64,000 nt of DNA, from contig NZ_LGUI01000002.1 in assembly GCF_002891295.1 (NCBI RefSeq), positions 930,001 to 994,000 of the forward strand, in the 5' to 3' direction. The notes under the pieces are model-generated. The model did not search any database, had not been told where the DNA came from, and saw nothing but the letters and a program-made list of their open reading frames with translations. Both the position numbers and the translations under genes were made by a program. Shown piece by piece: positions 26,701 to 34,532 of this stretch; the first letter of the stretch is position 1, and every line of letters begins with the position of its first letter. The stretch comes from Streptomyces eurocidicus. GTDB taxonomy: Bacteria; Actinomycetota; Actinomycetes; Streptomycetales; Streptomycetaceae.

Positions 26701-28945
26701 CCCGGGGGATGTCGGCCAGGGCCGTCCGGAGCCGGCCGAGGACGGGATCCACCTGGGGGGAATGCGAGGCCACGTCGACGTCGACGGCCCGGGCGACGGT
26801 GCCCTGCGCCTCCCACCGCCGCAGCAGCCCGGCGATCTGCCCGGCGTCCCCCGAGACCACCGTGATGCCGGGTGAGGTGAGGACACCCAGGGTGACGCCA
26901 CCGGCTCCGGCCGCGTCGATCGCCGCCTGCACCTCACGGGCTCCGAGCATCACCGACGCCATCGCGCCGCCGGAGACGGTGGCGAGCAGGGCGGACCGGC
27001 GGCAGATCACCTTCGCCCCGTCCTCGGGGCTGATGCCGCCCGCCACGACCAGCGCGGCGACCTCACCGAGCGACTGCCCGATGACGGAGGCCGGCTCGAC
27101 CCCCCAGGACCGCCACACGGCGGCCAGGGCCACTTGGGTGCCGAAGAGGGTGGGCTGGATGCGTTCCAGGCCCCGCAGCCGCTCGGGGTGGGTGATCATC
27201 TCGTACAGGGAGAAGCCGGCCTCCGCCCGGATCATCGGCTCCAGCTTCTTGACCGTGGAGGCGAACACGCGGTTGCCGCGCAGCAGGCCCCGGCACATTC
27301 CGGGGTGCTGTGAGCCCTGCCCGGTGAAGACGAACACCGGGCCACTATGCTCGGGTGGCAGCAGCGGAGTGCCCGACACGACGTGCTCAGCCTCATTACC
27401 GGCAGCGAATGCGCGAGCCCGCGCGGCGAGTTCACGGTGGTCTCGTGCCACGATGCCGAGCCGGTGGTCATCGTGGGCGCGGCGCAGCGCCAGGGTGTGC
27501 GCCACGTCCGGCAGCAGCGTGCTCGCGCCGGGTCCTTCGGCCCAGTCGGCCAGCCGTCGGGCGGCCAGGACCAGCGAGGGCGCGGAGCCGGCCGAGACGG
27601 TGAACAGCCGCGCCCGTGAAGCCGTTCGACGGACGGCGCGGGGCCGGGCGACGGAGGCCGACTCCAGGACCACATGGGCGTTGGTGCCCGTCACTCCGTA
27701 CGAGCAGACGGCCGCCAGCCGCGATTCCCCCGGGACCGGCCAGTCGGTCACCTCGGTGGGGACGAAGAGCCGTGAGGTGCCGTCGCGCTCGATGGCGGGG
27801 TTCCACCGCCGGAACGTGGCGTTCGGCGGGATGGCCGCGTGCCGCAGGGATTCCACCGCCTTGATGACTCCCGCGATGCCGGACACCGGTTCCGAGTGGC
27901 CGATGTTCGTTTTGACGGAGCCCAGGGCGCAGCCCCCGCGGCCCTGTCCGTAGACGGCGTTGACGGACGTGTACTCGATCGGGTCGCCCACGGCCGTTCC
28001 CGGGCCATGGGCTTCGACGAGCCCCACATCGCCGGGGTCCACACCGGCTCTGTCGACGGTGGCGCGGAACAACTGCTGCTGCAGGTCACTGGAGGGCGCG
28101 GTGAGCCGGGTCGCCTGTCCGTCGTTGTTGACCGCGCTGCCCCTGATCACCGCCAGCACCCGGTCCCCGTCCCGGACCGCGTCCACCAGCCGCTTCAACA
28201 CCAGGACGCCGGCCCCTTCACCGCGTACGTAGCCGTCGGCCCGGGAGTCGAAGGCATAGCAGGCACCCTGTCCCGACAGCAGCAGCGGCGCCTCGTAGTA
28301 GTGCGTCTCGGGTGAGAGCATCAGCAGCACCCCGCCCGCCAGCGCGGCATCACACTCTCCCAGCGTCAGCGCCCCGCACGCCGTGTCCAGCGCGACCAGC
28401 CCGGACGAGCAGTGCGTGCTGACGACCATCACCGGGCCGCGCAGGTCCATCGAGAACGCCACCCGCCCCGCCGCCCCGGCCGTGAAGTTCCCGAAAAGGT
28501 AAGGGCTGTTGGGCGCGTCCTCCACCGGCCGGGCCTCGCGGAAGAGGTTGTCCGGGGCGTAGGTGCCCACGTACACCCCGGTACGTGAGCCGCGCATACG
28601 GTCCACGGGAATGCCCGCGTGCTCCACCGCTTCCCAGGCCACCTCCATCAGCACCCGGAACTGCGGGTCCACCCACCGCTGCTCGATCGGCGCCACCGAG
28701 AACGCCTCCGGATCCCACGCCCACACATCACCGTCCAGGAAGCAGCCGTGCCCGGCCCGCCCGGCCAGTTCCGGGTCGTGCAGGGCCGCCAGCCGGGCGG
28801 CGTCCCAGCGGCCGGCCGGTACCGGGCCCACCGTCTGCCGTTTCCCGGCCGCCAGCCGCCACAACCCGTCCGGCGTCTCCACCCCGCCGGGGAACCGGCA
28901 ACCCATTCCCACGATCGCGATCGGTTCTGCTTCCGAAGCCGACAT
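23291..28945 (-). CDS. Single-module type I polyketide synthase KS-AT-DH-KR-ACP, probably iterative
   Basis: Domains in order: KS (about 6-430; Cys179 in STHCSSG, His313 in EAHGPGT, His350 in KTNIGHSE), AT (about 530-850; FTGQGSQ, GQSLGE, VASHSP), DH (about 890-1150; DHAVADVPVLPG), KR (about 1380-1640; TGAFGGLG, an LDD motif, YSSMAS and GAYAAANAYLD) and ACP (about 1660-1730; GLDSLGAVQ). There is no ER, MT or thioesterase. The KS has STHCSSG in place of the usual DTACSSS. ATG 28945 follows a weak GGGGTGGG. The ACP ends near 23760, but no stop follows. The frame runs on to 23291, overlapping the AveC-like gene by 431 bp, and the last 140 or so residues are low-quality Arg/Pro/His-rich sequence. 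The true end is therefore uncertain. Confidence 0.9.
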   Translation of the reverse strand: MSASEAEPIAIVGMGCRFPGGVETPDGLWRLAAGKRQTVGPVPAGRWDAARLAALHDPELAGRAGHGCFLDGDVWAWDPEAFSVAPIEQRWVDPQFRVLMEVAWEAVEHAGIPVDRMRGSRTGVYVGTYAPDNLFREARPVEDAPNSPYLFGNFTAGAAGRVAFSMDLRGPVMVVSTHCSSGLVALDTACGALTLGECDAALAGGVLLMLSPETHYYEAPLLLSGQGACYAFDSRADGYVRGEGAGVLVLKRLVDAVRDGDRVLAVIRGSAVNNDGQATRLTAPSSDLQQQLFRATVDRAGVDPGDVGLVEAHGPGTAVGDPIEYTSVNAVYGQGRGGCALGSVKTNIGHSEPVSGIAGVIKAVESLRHAAIPPNATFRRWNPAIERDGTSRLFVPTEVTDWPVPGESRLAAVCSYGVTGTNAHVVLESASVARPRAVRRTASRARLFTVSAGSAPSLVLAARRLADWAEGPGASTLLPDVAHTLALRRAHDDHRLGIVARDHRELAARARAFAAGNEAEHVVSGTPLLPPEHSGPVFVFTGQGSQHPGMCRGLLRGNRVFASTVKKLEPMIRAEAGFSLYEMITHPERLRGLERIQPTLFGTQVALAAVWRSWGVEPASVIGQSLGEVAALVVAGGISPEDGAKVICRRSALLATVSGGAMASVMLGAREVQAAIDAAGAGGVTLGVLTSPGITVVSGDAGQIAGLLRRWEAQGTVARAVDVDVASHSPQVDPVLGRLRTALADIPRATPRIPFYSTVSADPLRPGDLDGAYWVRNQRDPVRFHAAVSAALTAGHRVFVECTAHPLAVRPILDTARHDGVSDAVAVGTLRQETDDQEAFLAHLAALYAAGYDGIGFGRHYGNGRLADVPVTQWHRTRHGGDQAPYRLVAPELPGATQHALLGGHTADPDNDGRHLWQTRLGPRLIPWLADHAVADVPVLPGTAMVEMMLAAGAQVFTTDHVSATDIAVLRPVLLDPEPVVTTRLTRDGRTAHVEIVSGHGETTVVHARGRVRPTTPQRRPARATGAECRPKGWQDYEPATLHRTFRDKHHVFHGPAFTALERIQVHPGEDRVISSPRIHESAQVSASAMCLHPALADEVVQTMVAAWLSHHVLTPGPVVVTGFEEVAVYGPTTHSRQALVHLEHADDLGCVGDARLVTADGRVTAEFRGLRVANVTPPAERFTSRLSHLAQVPAPAPRERTRATDSTWTVLTAADGTWSRDLASELKEHSAACRLLPMAEALSAGSPPLTCTAVALTIGEEKPEDDSADAARRLVSRVVALLRALARAERPPRLWVVAPTDGSPLPSAALRGLLRVAAYEHPELTASFLQFTPGTTHARVVAELLDTSRPISEISLDGDARTLSQVCTGPPDAGTPPAATPRSPVRTGGSYLVTGAFGGLGLLTVEWLARRGAGRIVLCGRGAPTPAAQARLTALRETGTGLTVVTGDIADPTVTAQAVAAAVQDGRRLHGVLHAAGVVEDATLANLDDPLLNRVWRGKAEGAWTLHRATLGMDLDFFAVYSSMASLIGSPGQGAYAAANAYLDGLVARRQEHGLPATAVHWGAWSEVGRGQHLAERGFLTITPADGIDALERILDAGYHQVAYSPLDIGRWTAPYPAVRAGTLLAPLLAGEEPPDDTVAVREALLAATGPGERRELLQNFIIDLVRELLGGTTRHIGAHTSMVMLGLDSLGAVQLQQRLQRALRTEMKPGVIWVKPSAAGLSQWLLEHLGFFPEEEEAGRADLCVRKPSRPPAPASFAGLGMGGDGGRLPHRPSGRARPVVRRGEHPRGPSRLLHQHHAHGDHLDRTVADDRRRRGAERLHVVPVPPPGFRHFLGHHRVGQPVHLVAQPRHGLCRALPDRQPLRPQRRQLGPVPPRLAHPPA

Positions 28946-28957
28946 GACCCACCCCGC

Positions 28958-29158
28958 CTACTCCGCGATCGCCGTGCTGTAGCTCCACTGGAAGACCGGC
29001 AGCTCGTCCCCGTCGACCACCTCGACATCGCCGGTCGGGACGAAGTGCACGTGCAGCCCGTAGTAAGCCACCGTCACCTTCTCCGGAAGCTCGCTCCCCG
29101 CCACCCGGTGCACCCGGTGCAGACCCACCGGCCCACCCCTCAACAGGACTGTCTTCAT
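28958..29158 (-). CDS. Small DUF5988-like protein preceding the PKS
   Basis: A 66-aa protein from ATG 29158, preceded by GGAAGG. It has VLLRGGPVGL at the start and HFVPTGDVEVVDGDELPVFQW near the end, a pattern I associate with DUF5988 proteins that accompany actinobacterial PKS genes. Its stop is 12 bp before the PKS start. Its function is unknown. It is the first gene of the operon running down to the exporter. Confidence 0.7.
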   Translation of the reverse strand: MKTVLLRGGPVGLHRVHRVAGSELPEKVTVAYYGLHVHFVPTGDVEVVDGDELPVFQWSYSTAIAE

Positions 29159-30094
29159 GAAGAAACCTTCCGCTGGGGGGATCACGACCAGCGCCGCACC
29201 CACGCTTGAACGACTTGACGAAGCGGACCAGGGGCCCGAACGGTGGTCGAGAGCCTCGGGGGAGGCGAGATCACGGAGCTGCGGTAGAGAGACTGAGGGA
29301 GCGGCGCCACCTGGTGTGCTCATGACGTCCGCCTGGAGACCGCCCGTACGGAAGGCTCCGTCGTGCGGCGGTCAGCGGGTCCCTGTCTGTGGCTCAGGCT
29401 TCATGGAGAAGCGTTTCAGCGACTTGAGCCGCGAACGGCACAGGACCTGCTCTCTGCACCATGCCTGTGCGCAGGCTGAAAAGCACTCCCTTTGCAGAGG
29501 CGTATGAGAATATTCGGAGCACACAATTCCGCCCGGCGGTACAACTGATACCGCCGCGCCCTGGACGCGCCCCTTCTGCGATGCCACAGGAAAGTGCGGG
29601 GGCGGGAGTGGCGTGAGGTCACCACACCGCACATGGCTGGACAGCGGCGGCGTCAGCGTCGGCTCGTCATCCGAGAACCCCCGATTTGCCACCGGCACCT
29701 TAAAGGCGTGAGTGATGGTGAACGAGCCTGCGAGCACTCGTGACCACCCGGGAGCGCGCGGTCGGCGCGGCGGATCAGCTGTGCTGTGACAGGCCGACAG
29801 CGTCTGCGCCCGCGGGGGAGGAGCCCCCGCGGGTGCAGACGGCGGTGCTCCCACCCACCCCGGCACAGGGCCCACCTGCCTGGACCCTGCCGCCGGACTT
29901 CCGGGGGCGGCCCTGCTCTGCCAGGCCGCCCCGCCTCGGTCGGGAAAACGACGGGGTGTCATCGACGGCTGCGCGGAGGCACGTGGCCGTTGTCTGTCCT
30001 TGCGGAGCCGTGAGGGGAGCCGGTAGCGGTGAGGGCGCCGGCCGGAGTGCGGCAGGGCCGGGCCGGGTCCGTCGTGTGCGGCGGAAGGTGGTGT
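29159..30094. other. Intergenic/promoter region ahead of the PKS operon
   Basis: About 940 bases without a convincing gene; open frames are low in complexity or lack starts. A locally AT-rich patch around 29500-29530 holds the palindrome GAATATTC (29508-29515). The PKS operon promoter (minus strand) should lie in this region, but no clear -35/-10 pair can be assigned. Confidence 0.5.
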
Positions 30095-32125
30095 CTAGGC
30101 GTGGTAGATCGCGTACATGCGGCCGTTGTGGGTCGTGAGGGAAGGGGCGGCCAGGGAGGTACAGGCCCACGGCCCACGCGTGATCTGTACAGCGGGATCC
30201 GTCCACCTCCAGCTGCCGGTGCTGCCGGTGTCGCGCCAGGCCAGGTAGGGATGGCCGTTGGTGCCCGCGTGGGCCATCCATTCGTAGCGGCCCGCGTGGT
30301 GCACGGTGGGGGCATGACGGGTTCGCCACCTGGGCAGTTCCTCGCCGCTCCAGCCGGATGCGGGCCCCGTCCCGCTGTACCAGGAGAAGATCGAATCGTT
30401 GTTTCTGCGGTGGTCGACACTGACCTTGCCATGGGTGAAGCCCAGCGCGGGGGCGCTGTGGGCGGTGAAGTCGGTGCTGCCGCCGACGCGCTGGGTGGTG
30501 TTCCACGTGGTGCCGGAGACGTAGTCGGCGACGTAGACGCGGTTGTTGTCGCCGGTGTGCGCGGACCACAGACGGCCGTCGAATGCGGCCAGGGACGGGC
30601 CCAGTGCGGAGGTCCAGCCGCTGATCGAGTAGAGAAGGCTCCACTCCCGGCCGTCGAACCAGGCGTGGTAGATGCGGCCGTCCCTTCCGGTGTGCAGCCA
30701 GTGCAGCCGGTCCTGGTGGACGGCGAGCGCGGACGGCTGGTCGCTGACGGTCACGGCGATGGTCCGCGGGGTGGTCCACGCGGCCCCGTCGTAGCGGCTC
30801 CACACGATCTTGTTGTCACCGGTCCGGGAGAACACGGTGTACAGGTCGCCGCGGTAGGAGGCGAGGGCGGGTGTAGTCGTGGTCTTCCAGCCCAGCGGGA
30901 TCGGCGCGCTCCATTCCCCCGCGTCGGACGGGGCCGGGCCCTGGGCGCGGCTGGTGATCTCGATGCTGCCGACCGGGTAGACGGGGCGTTCGCCGGTGTA
31001 GCGGACGCGGAGCTTGTGGTGGCCGTCGCCGTTGAAGTTCCACTCCAGGCTGGGCTGGTGGTGCAGGATGGCCATGTCGTCGCGGGTGAGGACGAAGGTG
31101 CGGCTGCAGGAGAGGTCGTCGTGGTTGCGCAGGGTGTCCATGAGCGCGATGAACACCTTGGCGATCTCGTAGGCGATCGCCACCGGCAGGGGTATCGGGT
31201 CGAGGATCGCTCCCACCGGGGTGCTCAGGACGAGGTCGATCTGCTCGACGGCCCGGTTCAGGGCCTGCTGCAGTGCGGTGTACCACTCCGAGCTGCTCTG
31301 GTCGGCCTCCCACACCTGGATGCCGGCGACCATGAGTTCGTTGCTGGACTGCTGGTCCAGGAACACCTTCTTGCCGGTGGAGAAGGTGCGGGTCTGGCCC
31401 TGCTTGACCGCTCCGAACTCCTCGGAGACGAACGTCTGTCCCCGGCCGTCGCCCACGCCGGCGGCGGAGGCGAAATAGATCTCGTCCTTGCCACCGCCCT
31501 GGTCCCCGACCGCGCGGACGACGTAGAAGTTGTCCATCTCCATCTTCACCCGCCACGACGCTCCGGCGTCCGGCCCGGTGTCGGCCGCCCCGGCGCGGGT
31601 GCCGGTGCCAAGGGAGGGGTGACGGGCCACGCCGGTGACCGCGAAGCCCCTCTCGCGCATCGCCTCCACCAGCCCCGGGTCCTCCTCCGTCCGGCCCGCG
31701 GCGATGTCCTCGACGGTCAGCAGCGAGACGTTCGGCGCCTCGAAGGCCTCACGCGCCAGCTGCGGCAGCACCTGCTCCAGATCCGCGATCGCATACCCGG
31801 AGGAGACCGGCCGCTCGGCGATGACCGCGGGCACGGTCAGGGTCCCGGGCGCCGCGCTCCGCACCGTCTCCCGGTACGCGGTCCCCCACTCCCTCAGCTC
31901 CTTGTCCTCCACAACCGTGCCCAGCGCGTCCACCAGCACCTGCTCCAGGCTGGTCAGAGCCCGGCTCCCGCGCGCGTCCGCACCGTGCAGCGCGACCCCG
32001 AAAAAGAGATTGCCCAGTCCTCCCGACGCCAGCGCCGCCTTCGTCCGGCCGCTCTGACCGCGGCCGGTCAGCAGTGCCTTCAGCCGCTCGATCCGCTCCT
32101 CCTGCGAAGGCCGTATGTCCGCCAT
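30095..32125 (-). CDS. Protein with lectin/sialidase-like beta-propeller C-terminal half
   Basis: A 676-aa protein from ATG 32125 (AGGAAGG upstream). Residues 1 to about 340 are not recognised and have no signal peptide; the start is ADIRPSQEERIERLKALLTG. From about 350 a beta-rich domain begins (WNFNGDGHHKLRVRYTGE). Five or six repeats then follow with alternating PALASYRGDLYTVFSR, WSRYDGAAWT and PSLAAFDGRLWSAHTG units: small side chains, a YxV/A-x-x core and W-x-x-(F/Y)-D-G-x-x-W. This is the PLL-like/sialidase-type propeller found in bacterial lectins and toxins. It could bind sugars of host or competitor cells. A one-blade relative is at 18192-18434. Confidence 0.7.
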   Translation of the reverse strand: MADIRPSQEERIERLKALLTGRGQSGRTKAALASGGLGNLFFGVALHGADARGSRALTSLEQVLVDALGTVVEDKELREWGTAYRETVRSAAPGTLTVPAVIAERPVSSGYAIADLEQVLPQLAREAFEAPNVSLLTVEDIAAGRTEEDPGLVEAMRERGFAVTGVARHPSLGTGTRAGAADTGPDAGASWRVKMEMDNFYVVRAVGDQGGGKDEIYFASAAGVGDGRGQTFVSEEFGAVKQGQTRTFSTGKKVFLDQQSSNELMVAGIQVWEADQSSSEWYTALQQALNRAVEQIDLVLSTPVGAILDPIPLPVAIAYEIAKVFIALMDTLRNHDDLSCSRTFVLTRDDMAILHHQPSLEWNFNGDGHHKLRVRYTGERPVYPVGSIEITSRAQGPAPSDAGEWSAPIPLGWKTTTTPALASYRGDLYTVFSRTGDNKIVWSRYDGAAWTTPRTIAVTVSDQPSALAVHQDRLHWLHTGRDGRIYHAWFDGREWSLLYSISGWTSALGPSLAAFDGRLWSAHTGDNNRVYVADYVSGTTWNTTQRVGGSTDFTAHSAPALGFTHGKVSVDHRRNNDSIFSWYSGTGPASGWSGEELPRWRTRHAPTVHHAGRYEWMAHAGTNGHPYLAWRDTGSTGSWRWTDPAVQITRGPWACTSLAAPSLTTHNGRMYAIYHA

Positions 32126-32314
32126 CGTGACCTGTTCCTTCCTTGCGCCCCGCACTCCGGCGCGCTGATCTTGGTAGTCGCTTCAGACTGATCGGCCACC
32201 GGCCCGCAGCAGGGCGGAATCCCGGAAACCATCTCCGAGATGGCGCAAATGCATACTTTCTGGCGTAAAACGCACTGTTGCGCTGACCAGGCAAGTCGGC
32301 TTCTCCTCCAGACC

Positions 32315-32374
32315 GCCTCCGCCTCCGCCTCCGCCTCCGCCTCCGCCTCCGCCTCCGCCTCCGCCTCCGCCTCC
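32315..32374. repeat. (GCCTCC)10 hexanucleotide microsatellite
   Basis: Ten perfect tandem copies of GCCTCC (GGAGGC on the minus strand) lie in the intergenic region about 190 bp upstream of the propeller-protein start. On the minus strand each copy contains GGAGG, a perfect Shine-Dalgarno core. Such repeats are prone to slipped-strand length change. A hexamer keeps frame, so any effect would be on promoter/leader spacing or RNA structure rather than frame. Confidence 0.95.
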
Positions 32375-32537
32375 GCGTGGCCGAAGCGCCGGAAGCAGCT
32401 CACTTTCGCAGCCCCCCTTTCGTCGCATTCGGAAATAAGTGAAGAGCGCATCCACGAACGACGTCAGACGGCCGACCGAAGGAATCGATTGATGTATCGG
32501 ACGGTGGGTCGCTTCTTACCGGACGAGCTCAATCGCA

Positions 32538-32572
32538 TCCATAGCATCACTGTGCAATATCGATGCTACGGA
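32538..32572 (+). promoter_or_regulatory. Imperfect hairpin in the leader of the 357-aa gene
   Basis: Arms 32538-32548 and 32562-32572 pair at 10 of 11 positions (core TAGCATC/GATGCTA) around a 13-nt loop, ending about 56 nt before the ATG at 32629. The surrounding DNA is AT-rich for this genome. It could be an operator or a leader RNA structure. No T-tract follows. Confidence 0.4.
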
Positions 32573-32628
32573 GATGACGTCGGCGGAAGCTGGAGACTTA
32601 CGGCTGCCGTCGGGTCCCGGAGGGCAAC

Positions 32629-33702
32629 ATGGTTTCGGCTCACTCGCTCACCTTCTCGGCGCTTCGCCCCCTGATCCCGTCGAACATGGAAATGCGCCGG
32701 CTTTCCCCGCCATGGCGACTACTTGATGACGTGGCGCTCGAAACGATGCGCGCGGAAAGCCCACAGGCCGCCCGGGAGATCGTGGCACAGCGTTGGGACG
32801 CCCGGCAGGCACAATGGTTGCCGAATGCCTTCTCGCTTTCCGGGCGTCAGGAGAGCGCGGTGGGGCTGCGCCTCGCGGCTATCAGCCTCAATTGCGGTTG
32901 GCACGAGGTGATACCGAGGCAGCCGTCGCTGTCGGTCCCGGTTCCGGAGCGGTTCAGGTCCCTCTGGAAGGTGGTGGCGCATCGGCTGGGAACGGAAGAC
33001 CTCGGTGCTGCCCCGTTGCTCGGCATCGCCAACTACGGCTCGGATGACACATCGAGAGGCGCCATCGTTCCCGCACTGCGGTGGTCGGCCACTGATGAGC
33101 CCAGCCGTATCGACCTGCTTCTCGCCGCAGCGGCACGGATCGACGCGATCACCGCGCCGGTTCTGGGGGAGAGCCGCTTGCTGAACGAGCCGGCTACTCG
33201 GCCGTGGGCGGTGCTTCGTGTGATGGACCGGATGGTTCAAGCGCAGCGGATGGTGCAGGAGCTGCTTGCCAGGCAGATCGAGGCGGTCACCCATGCGCCG
33301 TTCACCACGGTCGGCCAGGAAGCCGCCATGGTGTTGGGGTCAGGCGCCCCTGATGCCCCGTACAGCATTCCGTCCCGGATGGTGACCCCCGTCCAGCAGG
33401 CGCTGGACGCGCTGCTTGGAATGCCGCTGGTCGGGCGCGGGGCGTGGCACGGGAGGGGAGCCCGCAGGCATCTGACGGAAGACCAGATCGTGGCGCTGCG
33501 CGCGCTCGACCGGGTGGGTGACGCGGTGCGCGCGCTGGTGCTCCGGCGCGAGCAGGTGGCTCGGGCGCACAGGGCCGCCGTGGCCGAGGTCTGCCGGAGC
33601 CAGACGCTTTACCGGCGCCTCATCAACGCGGTCACGGGGCCCGTCGCGGCATTGCCCATGCGGGACGCGGACTGGGACCAGCGGTATGCGCAGGGGCAGT
33701 AG
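32629..33702 (+). CDS. Hypothetical protein, helical, unknown family
   Basis: A 357-aa soluble protein from ATG 32629, which follows CGGAGGG. No signal peptide or membrane segment. It is mostly helical, with Arg/Ala-rich helices towards the C-terminus (ALDRVGDAVRALVLRREQVARAHRAAVAEV). I do not recognise a family or catalytic motif. It lies 55 bp upstream of the DUF3152 gene in the same direction, so they may be cotranscribed. The upstream region contains an imperfect hairpin. Confidence 0.6.
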   Translation: MVSAHSLTFSALRPLIPSNMEMRRLSPPWRLLDDVALETMRAESPQAAREIVAQRWDARQAQWLPNAFSLSGRQESAVGLRLAAISLNCGWHEVIPRQPSLSVPVPERFRSLWKVVAHRLGTEDLGAAPLLGIANYGSDDTSRGAIVPALRWSATDEPSRIDLLLAAAARIDAITAPVLGESRLLNEPATRPWAVLRVMDRMVQAQRMVQELLARQIEAVTHAPFTTVGQEAAMVLGSGAPDAPYSIPSRMVTPVQQALDALLGMPLVGRGAWHGRGARRHLTEDQIVALRALDRVGDAVRALVLRREQVARAHRAAVAEVCRSQTLYRRLINAVTGPVAALPMRDADWDQRYAQGQ

Positions 33703-33757
33703 AGGCGGGAGGCCAGGCATTGCCCAGAGGTCGGCCGCCGTCTGTCAGTCCGCTGCG

Positions 33758-34492
33758 ATGGCCGTGTTCCTTCTGCTTTCGTGGTGGGTCGCGTGGGGAC
33801 CGGGGCATCGCGCCTTGGAAATCCCCCGCGGTACGCCGCACGCCGAGGCACTGCCTTCCCCCGAGCCGTTACCGTCACGTGGCGCGACCCTGGCCGACAG
33901 CTTCCCGGCGGACCCGAAACTGAGCCTTCGGGGCGGTTTCACGACGGTGAGCGGGCACGACGTGCCGGCGATCCCGAGAGGGAACGGCCGGCGGTTGACC
34001 TACCGGGTGGATGTCGAGGACGGGCTGGCGGAGCGGGGCTTCGACGCCGGACTCTTCGCGTCCTTCGTTCAGCGGACCCTGAACGATCCGCGCGGCTGGG
34101 CCCACGACGGAGCCCTGTCTTTCGAGCGGGTGTCGGACGGGCGCGCCGACTTCGCCGTCACGCTCGCCAGTCCCGGAACGGTCAACACGTGGTGCGCGAA
34201 GGCGGGGCTGGACACATCGGAGCAGGTGGTGTCCTGTGATGTGTACGGCGAGGAGCGCGTGATGATTAATTCCTACCGATGGGCGCTCGGTGCGCCGACC
34301 TACGGGAAGGACACGCTCGGTTACCGGCGGATGCTGGTGAACCACGAGGTCGGGCACCGGATCGGGCATGACCATGAGACGTGTGGCCGGAGCGGGACCC
34401 CGGCGCCTGTGATGATGCAGCAGACCAAGACGCTGACCACCGGTACGGCCGTCTGCCTGCCGAATCCGTGGCCCTATCCGGAGCGATCGTGA
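33758..34492 (+). CDS. DUF3152-like secreted zinc-peptidase-type protein
   Basis: A 244-aa protein with a hydrophobic N-terminal helix (AVFLLLSWWVAW) as membrane anchor or signal. The C-terminal half carries VNHEVGHRIGHDHETC, an HExGH zinc site with further His residues, characteristic of DUF3152 proteins in actinobacteria, and three other cysteines that could form disulfides. Start choice is weak: ATG 33758 has no ribosome-binding site, and a GGGAGG at 33705-33710 precedes only an ATT. The stop codon forms the left end of a 43-bp palindrome shared with the convergent SsgA-like gene. Confidence 0.78.
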   Translation: MAVFLLLSWWVAWGPGHRALEIPRGTPHAEALPSPEPLPSRGATLADSFPADPKLSLRGGFTTVSGHDVPAIPRGNGRRLTYRVDVEDGLAERGFDAGLFASFVQRTLNDPRGWAHDGALSFERVSDGRADFAVTLASPGTVNTWCAKAGLDTSEQVVSCDVYGEERVMINSYRWALGAPTYGKDTLGYRRMLVNHEVGHRIGHDHETCGRSGTPAPVMMQQTKTLTTGTAVCLPNPWPYPERS

Positions 34493-34532
34493 TACGTGGT
34501 GCGCGGGCGGCCCGCCCGCGCACCACGTATCA
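34490..34532. terminator. Bidirectional terminator: 43-bp palindrome spanning two stop codons
   Basis: Arms 34490-34510 and 34512-34532 are perfect 21-bp reverse complements around one central base. The first three bases are the TGA of the DUF3152 gene, and the last three are the TGA of the convergent SsgA-like gene on the other strand. No T-tract follows on either side, but such strong GC-rich hairpins between convergent genes are typical terminators in Streptomyces. Confidence 0.85.

Noticed and set aside
29372..29962. 196-aa minus-strand frame upstream of the PKS operon
   Set aside because: No ribosome-binding site or recognisable domain, Pro/Arg-rich composition; region is better explained as promoter/leader DNA.
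32183..32674. Frames translating the GCCTCC repeat as Ala-Ser, Ala-Glu or poly-Gly
   Set aside because: The repeat makes all frames open; no start or flanking domain supports a protein.
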